A stretch of DNA of 64,000 bases from assembly GCF_002210435.1 (NCBI RefSeq), contig NZ_MZMV01000016.1:1-64000 (forward strand), written 5' to 3'. The position numbers were made by a program, and so were the translations under genes. This document shows positions 44,329-52,639 of this stretch, one piece after another. The first letter of the stretch is position 1; each line of letters starts with the position of its first letter. Under the pieces are notes generated by a model that saw only the letters and a list, made by a program, of their open reading frames with translations, was not told the DNA's origin and searched no databases. This DNA comes from Micromonospora wenchangensis (GTDB lineage: Bacteria > Actinomycetota > Actinomycetes > Mycobacteriales > Micromonosporaceae).

Positions 44329-45332
44329 CAGTACACCGGTGCCCTGCCGTCGGTCCGTCCCCGGAACACCCACCAGCTCATCGCCTGGAAGCCTAGTAGG
44401 GCCGGCAGGAGGGGCAGCAGCAGCCAGCCCAGCAGCCGCAGCGTCGACCCGCTGGCCGCCGCGTCGGTGACGGTCACGGTGGCCGCCGGGTCGACCGTGG
44501 AGACCAGCACGGCCGGCCAGCGGGCCGCGCCGACGAGGGCCACCGGTAGCGCGAGGGCCGCGCCGGTGGCGGCCAGGGCCACCCCGGGCCGACCCCGGCG
44601 CAGCGCCGCGCGGGCCGCCAGCAGCGCCCCGACCAGCGCCACCACCAGCAGTACGGCGGGCAGCGGCTGGCGGGTCGCCGCGCGTACCCGGTCGGAGAGC
44701 AGGCCCAGCGCGGTGGCCGTGGCGACCGCGGCGAGCGCCCCGACGAGCAGCCGGCGGGCCAGCCGGGCGGTCGCCGGGGCGTCGGCGGCCGGCAGGCGCA
44801 GGGTGAGGAACGTCGCACCGTGCGCGGCGGCCAGGGCGAGCAGGGCGAGCCCGGTGGCGGCGACGAACGGGGTAGCCAGGTGGGTCTGCCCGGCGACGTG
44901 GCCGGCGGCGTCGATCGGCAGGCCCTGGAGCAGCCCGGCGAGCAGGGCGCCCCAGCCGAAGGCGGCCAGCGCGCTGCCGGCCACGATCACCCGGTCCCAG
45001 CCGCGGCGGGCGGCCGGGCCGCTCGGCCGGCTGCGTAGCTGCACCCCGACGGTGACCAGGATCACCCCGGCCAGCGCCCCGGCCACGGCGGGGTAGTGGC
45101 CGGAGAGGAGTTCGCCCTCCAGGGTGGGGAACGCGCCGAAGAGGATGCCGACGGTGGCCACCAGCCACACCTCGTTGCCGAGGAAGAACGGGCCGAGCGC
45201 GGTGAGCCCGGCGCGGTGGGCGGCCGGGGTGTCGCGCCGGGCGAGCAGCAGCCCCACCCCGTAGTCGTAGCCGGCGAGGACGAGGTAGCCGGCGAAGAAG
45301 AGACCGAGCAGGGCGTACCAGAGCAGGGGCAT
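44325..45332 (-). CDS. cydB: Cytochrome bd oxidase subunit II
   Basis: A 335-residue membrane subunit with about eight to nine helices. The opening LLWYALLGLFFAGYLVLAGY and FLGNEVWLVATVGILFGAFP are CydB hallmarks. It has no haem ligands of its own, supports the CydA haems, and helps form the proton path. The ATG follows cydA by 11 bases. The C-terminus ends in the WWVFRGR type loop. Confidence 0.94.
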   Translation of the reverse strand: MPLLWYALLGLFFAGYLVLAGYDYGVGLLLARRDTPAAHRAGLTALGPFFLGNEVWLVATVGILFGAFPTLEGELLSGHYPAVAGALAGVILVTVGVQLRSRPSGPAARRGWDRVIVAGSALAAFGWGALLAGLLQGLPIDAAGHVAGQTHLATPFVAATGLALLALAAAHGATFLTLRLPAADAPATARLARRLLVGALAAVATATALGLLSDRVRAATRQPLPAVLLVVALVGALLAARAALRRGRPGVALAATGAALALPVALVGAARWPAVLVSTVDPAATVTVTDAAASGSTLRLLGWLLLPLLPALLGFQAMSWWVFRGRTDGRAPVYW

Positions 45333-45343
45333 CGGGGGTCCTC

Positions 45344-46597
45344 TCAGGCGAGGGCGGGGATGGGCCGGGAGCGGTCGTCGTCGGGTGTGCCGGGCGGGCG
45401 GCCGAGCGCCGGGTCGACCGCGCCCCGGGCGGCGTGCCGGGCGAGCAGCGTCCAGTTGGTGACGGCGAGCGCGCCGAGCAGCAGGCTGAAGCCGATCAGC
45501 GAGGCGAGCATCAGGCCCGGGTCGACGCGGGAGACGGCCTGGTCGGTGGGGAGCAGCCCGTACGCGGCCCAGGGCTGCCGGCCGACCTCCCGGGCGAGCC
45601 AGCCGAGGATCACCGCGACGAACGGCAGCGGCAGGGCGAGCAGGGTCAGCCAGAGCGGGAACCGCAGCCGGATCAGCCAGTCCCGCCAGAGCAGCGGCAG
45701 CAGCAGCCACACGCAGCCCAGGGTGAACCCGATCAGGATCATGAAGCCGAGCCCGACGTTGGACAGCACCGGCGGGGTGTAGTCACCGGGGCCGAACCGG
45801 GTGGTCCACTCGGCGATCCGGGCGTCGGCGGTCGGGCCGGCGTCGAACTTGGTGGGTTGCAGCTCGCCGACCGGCCCGAACTGGGCGAAGCCGAATCCCT
45901 GCACCAGGCTGACCGACAGGGCGGCGGTGACCAGCCCGATCCGCAGCGCGGTGCGGTGCAGGGCGAAGTCGGCGGTCCGCCGGATCAGGTGCCAGGCGCT
46001 GACGGAGGCCATCAGCATGCCGCCGGTGAGCAGGCTGGCGGCGATCACGTGGCCCAGCGCCATGCCGAGGGTGGGGTTGGTGAGCAGCGCTGCGAAGTCG
46101 GTGAGGTGGGCGACCCCGTCGCGCACCCGGTAGCCGACCGGGTGCTGGAGCCAGGCGTTCGCCACCATGATCCAGAAGGCCGAGGCGTACGCGGTGAGCG
46201 CGACCCCCCAGAGCAGCGCCAGGTGTACGCCCCGCCGCAGCCGGTGCCAGCCGAAGATCCACATGCCGAGGAACGTCGACTCCAGGAAGAACGCCACAAG
46301 CGTCTCGATCGCCAGCGGGGCCCCGAAGACGTTGCCGACGTAGCGCGACAGCCCGCTCCAGTTCAGGCCGAACTGGAACTCCAGCACGAGGCCGCTGGCG
46401 ATGCCGAGCACGTAGTTGATCACGTAGAGCTGGCCCCAGAACCGGGTCAGCCGTTCCCACTTCGGGTCCCCGGTCAGCACCCAGGTGGTCTGGAGGCCGA
46501 CCAGCAGGGTGACCAGGCCGAGGGTGACCGCCACGAAGAGGAAGTGGATCGAGGTGGTGGTGGCGAACTGGAGGCGCGCGAGGAGCAGGGTGTCCAT
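45344..46597 (-). CDS. cydA: Cytochrome bd oxidase subunit I
   Basis: A 417-residue quinol oxidase subunit, reducing oxygen to water under low oxygen or respiratory stress. His18 in SIHFLF (haem b595 ligand) and His of GMALGHVIAASL (about 185, haem b558 ligand) are visible; the Met ligand of b558 is probably in the later helix. The Q-loop is short compared with the E. coli enzyme (522 residues), as in many Gram-positive bacteria. First gene of cydABDC. A dyad lies 45 bases before the start codon. Confidence 0.95.
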   Translation of the reverse strand: MDTLLLARLQFATTTSIHFLFVAVTLGLVTLLVGLQTTWVLTGDPKWERLTRFWGQLYVINYVLGIASGLVLEFQFGLNWSGLSRYVGNVFGAPLAIETLVAFFLESTFLGMWIFGWHRLRRGVHLALLWGVALTAYASAFWIMVANAWLQHPVGYRVRDGVAHLTDFAALLTNPTLGMALGHVIAASLLTGGMLMASVSAWHLIRRTADFALHRTALRIGLVTAALSVSLVQGFGFAQFGPVGELQPTKFDAGPTADARIAEWTTRFGPGDYTPPVLSNVGLGFMILIGFTLGCVWLLLPLLWRDWLIRLRFPLWLTLLALPLPFVAVILGWLAREVGRQPWAAYGLLPTDQAVSRVDPGLMLASLIGFSLLLGALAVTNWTLLARHAARGAVDPALGRPPGTPDDDRSRPIPALA

Positions 46598-46641
46598 GGA
46601 CCTCTCCAGAGGTAGTCCCGCTTGTCGTAGGGATGCTACAC

Positions 46642-46654
46642 GTAGCTTGGCTAC
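46642..46654. promoter_or_regulatory. 13-bp dyad upstream of cydA
   Basis: GTAGC-TTG-GCTAC is a perfect inverted repeat with a three-base centre; GTCGTA occurs 16 bases toward cydA. A dyad of the same size and core (CTACC-CCC-GGTAG) lies before blaI at 48103, with TACGAC just beyond it. BlaI-type repressors bind GTAG/CTAC-like dyads, so cydA could be part of its regulon. Confidence 0.42.
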
Positions 46655-46694
46655 CTATAGGCGCGCGCGGAACCGCCGCCCGGTACGCGGGGCG

Positions 46695-47600
46695 TCAGCT
46701 CAGGAACAGCGAGATCGGCAGGGCGGCCAGGGTGGTCGTCACCGCCAGCGCGGCGGCCCCCAGCAGCCGGGGCGGCCGGTCCGCGACCAGCAGCCGCTGC
46801 ACCCGGACGTCGAGGTCCCGGTCACCGAGACCGAGCGTGCCGGCCGGGGCGATCCGGTGCCCGGCGGCGGCGAACCGGCGCAGCGCCCCCGCCAGCGGAG
46901 CCTCGGCGTGCAGCGCACGGGCCTTGTCGTCGGCGCGCATCTCGACCAGCAGGGCGACCCGCTCGTGGGCGGCACCGACCCAGCGGAACCACGGCAGCGC
47001 CCGGCGCAGTGCCGTGAACGGCAACAGCACCAGGTCGTGCCGCTCCTGGGCGTGCGCCCGCTCGTGGGTGAGCACCGCCGCCAACTCGGCCCGGTCCAGC
47101 AGGCTGAGGGTGCCGGCACTGACCACCACCCGGGGCCGCACCCCGGGCAGGCAGTACGCGGCGGCGCCGGGATGGTCGAGCACCAGCGCGCCGGGGATCG
47201 CCGGGTCCCGGCGGGCGACCAGGGTGAGCAGGTCCCGGTGCCGACGCTGGGCCCGCACCGTGGAGTGCACGCTGCGGGCGGTGGTGCCGAGCAGCACCGC
47301 GCCGATGCCGAAGCCCACCCCCACCAGGCCCAGGTGGACGGCGGTCACCCCGGCCGGCAGCGTGCCGTGGGCCAGGTCGTCGGCGAGGGCCAGCAGCGCC
47401 CCGCCGGTCGGCCGGTCGTACGCGGTCAGTCCCAACGCCATCGGCAGGCCCATCGCGGACAGGCCGAGCGCCAACCCGACCGCCTGCCAGCAGACGATCG
47501 CGACCCGGGGGGCCCGCCACGTCCAGGTGGCGCGGGCCAGCACCTGGGCGGTCAGCCAGCAGGCCAGGACCGCCCCGGCGAAGTGCACGGCGTACGCCAC
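46695..47600 (-). CDS. M56 (BlaR1/MecR1-like) membrane peptidase
   Basis: A 301-residue zinc metallopeptidase with three or four N-terminal membrane helices (about 5-110), the peptidase motif HERAH in LTHERAHAQERHD (about 178-182), and a final membrane helix. BlaR1-type sensors have a penicillin-binding domain outside the membrane; here it is absent, so the signal is unknown. Such peptidases cleave the neighbouring BlaI-type repressor. It starts 10 bases after the BlaI gene. Confidence 0.88.
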   Translation of the reverse strand: MAYAVHFAGAVLACWLTAQVLARATWTWRAPRVAIVCWQAVGLALGLSAMGLPMALGLTAYDRPTGGALLALADDLAHGTLPAGVTAVHLGLVGVGFGIGAVLLGTTARSVHSTVRAQRRHRDLLTLVARRDPAIPGALVLDHPGAAAYCLPGVRPRVVVSAGTLSLLDRAELAAVLTHERAHAQERHDLVLLPFTALRRALPWFRWVGAAHERVALLVEMRADDKARALHAEAPLAGALRRFAAAGHRIAPAGTLGLGDRDLDVRVQRLLVADRPPRLLGAAALAVTTTLAALPISLFLS

Positions 47601-47610
47601 GGCGCTCGCC

Positions 47611-48093
47611 CTACCGGTCCGTGGCCTCGTCGACGGCCCTGGGCCGGCCGGCGCGCGGGTCCCCGACCCGGTCGGTCAGCCCGGCCCCGGTCGACCCGGC
47701 GTCGGGTCCGGCCGGTGCGGGGCCGGTCAGCCCCGCCTCCGCGCCGAGCGCCGCCCGCAGCACCTCGGCCTCGGTGCCGGTCACCGAGCGGGCGAAACGC
47801 ACCAGCGCGGCGTCCCGGCTGCCACCGAGGTCGAGGGCGTCGAGCATGAGCTGGGCGATGTGCGCCTCGCGGCTGGCGGCGGCCCGGTAACGCCAGGCCC
47901 GCCCCTCGCGTTCGCGCTGCACCATGCCCTTGCCGGCGAGCCGGTCCAGCACGGTCATCACCGTCGTGTACGCCAACTCGCGTCCGTCCAGCGCCTCGGC
48001 GACCTCGCGCACGGTCACCCCGTCCGACGTGCCCGGGACCCCGTCCCAGAGCACGTCCATCACCGCCCGCTCAAGATCGCCCAGCCGAGTCAC
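47611..48093 (-). CDS. BlaI/MecI/CopY family transcriptional repressor
   Basis: A 160-residue winged-helix repressor. The pattern LGDLERAVMDVLWDG, VREVAEALDGRELAYTTVMTVLDRLAGKGMV and the wing REGRAWRYRAA is diagnostic. The usual C-terminal dimerisation half follows, then a proline/glycine tail that is longer than normal. With the M56 peptidase it forms a proteolysis-controlled switch. The gene has a CTACC/GGTAG dyad 10 bases before its start, fitting autoregulation. Confidence 0.9.
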   Translation of the reverse strand: MTRLGDLERAVMDVLWDGVPGTSDGVTVREVAEALDGRELAYTTVMTVLDRLAGKGMVQREREGRAWRYRAAASREAHIAQLMLDALDLGGSRDAALVRFARSVTGTEAEVLRAALGAEAGLTGPAPAGPDAGSTGAGLTDRVGDPRAGRPRAVDEATDR

Positions 48094-48102
48094 CAGGTAA
48101 TC

Positions 48103-48115
48103 CTACCCCCGGTAG
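48103..48115. promoter_or_regulatory. 13-bp dyad before the BlaI-type gene
   Basis: CTACC-CCC-GGTAG is a perfect inverted repeat just upstream of the repressor start; the flanking GTAGTACGAC adds a second half-site-like element. It resembles the dyad in front of cydA. Confidence 0.45.
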
Positions 48116-48350
48116 TACGACCGGTTGTCGGACCACCTGGCGACCGACCGACCCGGCCGGACCGCACGGACGATCCGGGGCCGTCGGGTGGAAGCGGGTG
48201 GCCCCTCGGGTCGGTGCGGACGCCGGCCGATTGAGGCCGACCGGGGCCGTTCGGACCTGATCCGGCCCGGCGCTGTCCGTTGCCGGACCGTCCACTGTCG
48301 GAGGTCCGACCCCGGCTGGTAGACGATCTCCAGTCTGTGAAGGAGGCACC

Positions 48351-51300
48351 GTGAAGGCTCACGTCCGTCGGCTGACCGTCGTCCTCGCCGCGACGGTTCT
48401 CGGGTCGTTCCCGGCCGTGCCGGCGTCCGCCGCCGGGGTGCCGGCCGCCCCCGTCTCCGTCGCGGCCGAGGTCGACGGGCTGGCCCTGCGGGTCGAGTGG
48501 ACACCTCCCGCCGACCGCAGCGGCATCACCGGCTACCGGGTGAGCACGGTCCCCGCCGGGCTCTCCCTCGACCTTCCGGCCGACGCGCACCGCGCCGTGC
48601 TCGCCGGGGTGCGCCCGAACACCGGCTACGTCGCCCAGGTGACCGCCCTGGCCGGGGCCGAGCAGTCGACCCCCACCCGGGCCGGTGGGGCCGTCACGGT
48701 GGCCGCGCCCGGCGGTTCCCTGGTCGCGGTGCCCCCGGCCCGGCTACTGGACACCCGCTCCGGGCTGGGCGCGCCGGCCGGTGCCACCCGGCAGGTGACC
48801 CTGACCGTGGCCGGGCGCGGTGGCGTCCCCGGTACGGCGGTGGCGGCGGTGGCGTTGAACGTCACGGTCACCGCCCCGGCCGGCGGTGGCTTCGTCACGG
48901 CGTACCCGGGCGGCACGGCCCGGCCGACGGCCTCGAACGTGAACTACGCCCGGGGGCAGACGGTGGCCAACCTGGCCGTGGTGCCGGTCGGCGCGGACGG
49001 CACCGTCGTGCTCTACTCCTCCGCCCCGACCCACCTGGTCGCCGACGTCGCCGGCTGGTTCTCCACGGCCGGTACGGCCTCACCGGCCGCCGGCCTGTTC
49101 CACGGCCTGGCCCCCGCCCGCCTGGTCGACACCCGCGCCGGGCTCGGCGGCGTCACCCCCGGCCCGGACGGGCAGCTCGACGTCCAGGTGACCGGGGCCG
49201 GCGGGGTGCCCGCCTCCGGGGTGTCGGCCGTGGTGCTCAACACCACCGTCGCCGGTGCCGACACCGCCGGGTTCGTGACGGCCTACCCGACGGGGCAGCC
49301 CCGCCCGACCGCCTCGACGCTGAACTTCGTGGCGCGGCAGGTCCTCGCCAACCGGGTGATCGTGCCGGTCGGGGCCGACGGCAGGGTGAGCTTCTACAAC
49401 CGGGCCGGATCGACCCCGCTCGTCGTCGACGTCACCGGCTGGTTCAGCGACGGGTCCGACCCGTCGGTCGGTGGGGCCTACCTGGCCAGCGTCCCGCCGA
49501 CCCGGATCGTCGACACCCGCAGCGGCCTGGGGGCCGGGAAGGGGCCGGTCGCCGGGGGTGCCTCCCTCCCGGTGGCCGTGGCGGGACGGGCCGGCCTTCC
49601 GGCGGCCACCGCCGCGCTGCCGCCCACCGGGTTGGTCGCCAACGTGACGGCGGTCCAGCCGACCAGCGCCGGGTTCCTGACCGTCTACCCGTCCGTCACC
49701 GCCCGCCCGACCGCCTCGGACCTCAACTTCACCCCGGGCACGGTGGTGCCCAACCTCTCCGTCGCCCCGCTCGGTGTCGACGGCGGCGCGCTGGTGCACA
49801 ACTCGGCCGGTGCCACCCACGTCGTCGTGGACGTGGTCGGCTACTTCCTCGGCGACACGGCGGTGCCCAGCAGCACCCGCCAGGTGAGCGCCGGTGACGT
49901 CCGCGCGGTGACCGGCGCACCCGACGGTGACCGCCAGGTGGTGCTGGCCCCGACGGCGGCGACGCCGCAACCGGGTGAGGTGCTGTCCGCCGGGCCCGGC
50001 GCGGCGACCCCCGACGGGCTGCTGGTCAGGGTCGTCGACACGGGCACCGACGCCCAGGGCAACCGGGTGCTGGCCACCGAACCGGCGACGTTGCAGGAGG
50101 CGTTCGGGGCCGGGCATTTCGCGATGTCGGCCCCGCTGTCCGCCGACGACGTCGTGGCCGCCGGGACGCCGGCCGGGGCGGGGCCCGCCCCCCTCACCCC
50201 GGACCGGTTGCGTCGACGGCTCGCCGGGCGGGAGGCGACCAGCCCGGTGGGGCAGGGCATCAACCGCACGGTGAGCTGCTCCGGGGGCGGGTCGGTCGCG
50301 GTGGTGGGTAGCGTCAGCGTGAGCCCGTCGGTCGACCTCTCGGTCGAGTGGGGCTGGTTCTCGGTGCAGTCGGTGACGTTCACCGGCACCCTCTCCCAGG
50401 ATGCCGCGCTGACCGCCACCGCGAAGGCGGCGAGCGGCTGCCACCTCGGGCCGGTGCCGCTGCTGCCCACGCCGATCCGGTTCACGCCGATCACGTTCAG
50501 CATCGGGCCGGTGCCGGTGGTGGTCACCCCGCAGGTGCAGTTCTACCTGTCGGCCGAGGGCACCGTCAGCGCCCAGGTCACCGCCGGTGCCAACCAGCAC
50601 GCCGAGGGCACGCTGGGGCTGTCCTGGTCCGGGGCCACCGGCCTGCGGCCGATCGCCCGTACGAACAGCAGCTTCACCTACACGACGCCCACCCCGTCCG
50701 GCGGCGCGTCGGTGGCCGCGCGGGTGGGCCCCCGGCTCGAACTCTTCCTGTACGGGGTGGCCGGCCCGTACCTGACGGCGGACGGCACCGTCGGCCTGTC
50801 GGCGAATCCGGCCGCCGAACCGTGGTGGACGCTGACCGGTGGCCTGGACGCCGGGGCGGGCATCGCCCTGCCCTCGCTCGGCTTCGACCAGAGCAACCCG
50901 TCGATCCTGCGTTACCGCCGGACCCTCGCCCACGCCCCCTGGCCGCAGCACCTCTACGCGGTGGAGTGCGTGAGCAGCGACTGCTACACCTCGCTGCGCC
51001 TGGTGCAGACCGACGACCGGGGTGGCGGCAGGCGGCAGATCGGCGGCACCTTCTCCGGCGGGGTGACGGGTCTGGCGGTCAACCCGGCCGGTACCGAGGT
51101 GGTCTACGAGCGGACCTTCTCCGGCCGGGGCAAGCCGCTCTTCGTCCGTAACGTGGCGACCGGGCAGGACCGCCAGCTCACCGCCCAGGACCCGAAGTGC
51201 ACAGGCATCGACACCTTCGACACGTTCCCGGTGTGGTCCCCGAACGGCGCGAGCGTCAGCTTCTCCCGGAGCAGCAGCTTCGGGAACTACACCTGCCCGT

Positions 51301-51791
51301 CGGACGGCACATACGTGGTCCCCGCCGGCGGCGGCACCCCCACCCGGGTCAGCGCCAACCGGTGGGACGGGCCGCCGTCCTGGAACCCGACCAGCGACCG
51401 GTGGGCGGTGACCACCGCCACCCAGCCCGCGACGCTCTACACCAGCGCCACGAACGGCAGCGGGAAGAAGACCCTCCACACCGGGGGACGCGACGAGGGC
51501 TTCAGCCCCGCCGCCTGGTCGCCGGACGGCGCGACGATCGCGTTCGGCACGGACAGCGGCCGGGTGTACGGCTACTCGCCGGCCGGCGCCCGGCTGTGGA
51601 GCCTGACGCCTGCCAACTACTGCACCGGCTACCCGGTCGCCTGGTCCCGGGACAGCGAGTCCGTCTTCTACCTCGGCTGCCAGGCGGGAAACAACTCCCG
51701 CACCGTCTACCGGATCAACGCGGCCCCCGGTGCGGCCCCCGCCCCGATCACGTTCGACCGTCCGGTCGTCGCGCTGGCGGTGGGCCGCTGA
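48351..51791 (+). CDS. Large secreted protein: FN3, three ~110-residue repeats, propeller-like C-terminus
   Basis: A 1146-residue protein with a Sec signal peptide (about 1-27, ending PASAAG). Residues 30-115 are a fibronectin type III domain. Three repeats follow at about 130-240, 250-365 and 380-500, each with a start like PARLLDTRSGLG and an end like VVDVTGWFS. About 510-640 is a linker, 640-900 a beta-rich region with QFYLSAEGTVSAQV, and 905-1146 contains PD40/WD-like blades (VWSPNGASVSFS, AWSPDGATIAFG). No sortase or membrane anchor is seen, so it is probably released. GTG 48351 follows AAGGAGG. Confidence 0.8.
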   Translation: MKAHVRRLTVVLAATVLGSFPAVPASAAGVPAAPVSVAAEVDGLALRVEWTPPADRSGITGYRVSTVPAGLSLDLPADAHRAVLAGVRPNTGYVAQVTALAGAEQSTPTRAGGAVTVAAPGGSLVAVPPARLLDTRSGLGAPAGATRQVTLTVAGRGGVPGTAVAAVALNVTVTAPAGGGFVTAYPGGTARPTASNVNYARGQTVANLAVVPVGADGTVVLYSSAPTHLVADVAGWFSTAGTASPAAGLFHGLAPARLVDTRAGLGGVTPGPDGQLDVQVTGAGGVPASGVSAVVLNTTVAGADTAGFVTAYPTGQPRPTASTLNFVARQVLANRVIVPVGADGRVSFYNRAGSTPLVVDVTGWFSDGSDPSVGGAYLASVPPTRIVDTRSGLGAGKGPVAGGASLPVAVAGRAGLPAATAALPPTGLVANVTAVQPTSAGFLTVYPSVTARPTASDLNFTPGTVVPNLSVAPLGVDGGALVHNSAGATHVVVDVVGYFLGDTAVPSSTRQVSAGDVRAVTGAPDGDRQVVLAPTAATPQPGEVLSAGPGAATPDGLLVRVVDTGTDAQGNRVLATEPATLQEAFGAGHFAMSAPLSADDVVAAGTPAGAGPAPLTPDRLRRRLAGREATSPVGQGINRTVSCSGGGSVAVVGSVSVSPSVDLSVEWGWFSVQSVTFTGTLSQDAALTATAKAASGCHLGPVPLLPTPIRFTPITFSIGPVPVVVTPQVQFYLSAEGTVSAQVTAGANQHAEGTLGLSWSGATGLRPIARTNSSFTYTTPTPSGGASVAARVGPRLELFLYGVAGPYLTADGTVGLSANPAAEPWWTLTGGLDAGAGIALPSLGFDQSNPSILRYRRTLAHAPWPQHLYAVECVSSDCYTSLRLVQTDDRGGGRRQIGGTFSGGVTGLAVNPAGTEVVYERTFSGRGKPLFVRNVATGQDRQLTAQDPKCTGIDTFDTFPVWSPNGASVSFSRSSSFGNYTCPSDGTYVVPAGGGTPTRVSANRWDGPPSWNPTSDRWAVTTATQPATLYTSATNGSGKKTLHTGGRDEGFSPAAWSPDGATIAFGTDSGRVYGYSPAGARLWSLTPANYCTGYPVAWSRDSESVFYLGCQAGNNSRTVYRINAAPGAAPAPITFDRPVVALAVGR

Positions 51792-51814
51792 CCCGGCACC
51801 CGTGACCCGGCCGG

Positions 51815-52639
51815 TCACACCCCCTTGGGGTGCCAGACCGTCTTGGTCTCCAGCAGGGCGGTCATCCGGCCCAGGCCCGGGTCGCCCGTCCAGTCGTGGT
51901 CGGCCGGGGTCGGCCGGAGCACCCGCTTGAGGTTCTCCGCCGCCCTGGCCTCCAGGTCGGTAGCCAGCTCGGGGTCGGCCACCCCGGCCAGGTCGATCGC
52001 GTTGACGTCGAGGTGCGCGGCCAGCGTCGGCGCGGTCTCGGTGATCCGGCCGGTGAGCAGGTTGACCACCCCGCCGGGCAGGTCCGAGGTGGCAAGCACC
52101 TCGGCCAGGGTCACCGCCGCCAGCGGAGCCGACGGGGAGGCCGCCACCACCACCGTGTTGCCGGTGACGATGGCCGGGGCGATCACGCTGACCAGGCCGA
52201 GCAGCGCCGGGGATTCGGGGGCCACCACGGCCACCACCCCGGTCGGCTCCGGCGCGGACAGGTTGAAGTACGGCCCGGCGACCGGGTTCGCGCCGCCGTA
52301 CACCTGGGGGAGCTTGTCGGCCCAGCCGGCGTACCAGACCCAGCGGTCGACCGCCGCGTCCACCTCGTCGCCGGGGACGCCGAGCGCGACGAACTGCTCG
52401 CGCCGGCCCTCCAGCATCTCGGCCACCCGGTAGAGGATCTGACCCCGGTTGTACGCGGTAGCCCCGGCCCAGCCCTTCACGGCGGCGCGGGCGGCGACCA
52501 CGGCGTCCCGCGCGTCCTTGCGGGAGGCCAGTGACACGTTCGAGTCCTGCACGAGATACGACCGTCCCGACTCGCTGCGCGGGAACTTCCCGCCGATGAA
52601 GAGCTTGTACGTCTTGCGTACCGCGACCCGCTCAGACAT
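51815..52639 (-). CDS. Short aldehyde dehydrogenase-like protein, no catalytic half
   Basis: A 274-residue protein homologous to the cofactor-binding half of ALDHs (KLFIGGKFPRSESGRSYLV, YAGWADKLPQVYGGANPVAG, VVAPESPALLGLVSVIAPAI) and stopping before the catalytic domain: no equivalent of the active-site Cys is present. It may be a non-catalytic partner of the complete ALDH immediately upstream, with which it overlaps by eight bases, or a stabilising subunit. The ATG giving MSERVAVRK is the start. The same paired arrangement is common in actinobacterial deoC loci to my knowledge. Confidence 0.85.
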   Translation of the reverse strand: MSERVAVRKTYKLFIGGKFPRSESGRSYLVQDSNVSLASRKDARDAVVAARAAVKGWAGATAYNRGQILYRVAEMLEGRREQFVALGVPGDEVDAAVDRWVWYAGWADKLPQVYGGANPVAGPYFNLSAPEPTGVVAVVAPESPALLGLVSVIAPAIVTGNTVVVAASPSAPLAAVTLAEVLATSDLPGGVVNLLTGRITETAPTLAAHLDVNAIDLAGVADPELATDLEARAAENLKRVLRPTPADHDWTGDPGLGRMTALLETKTVWHPKGV

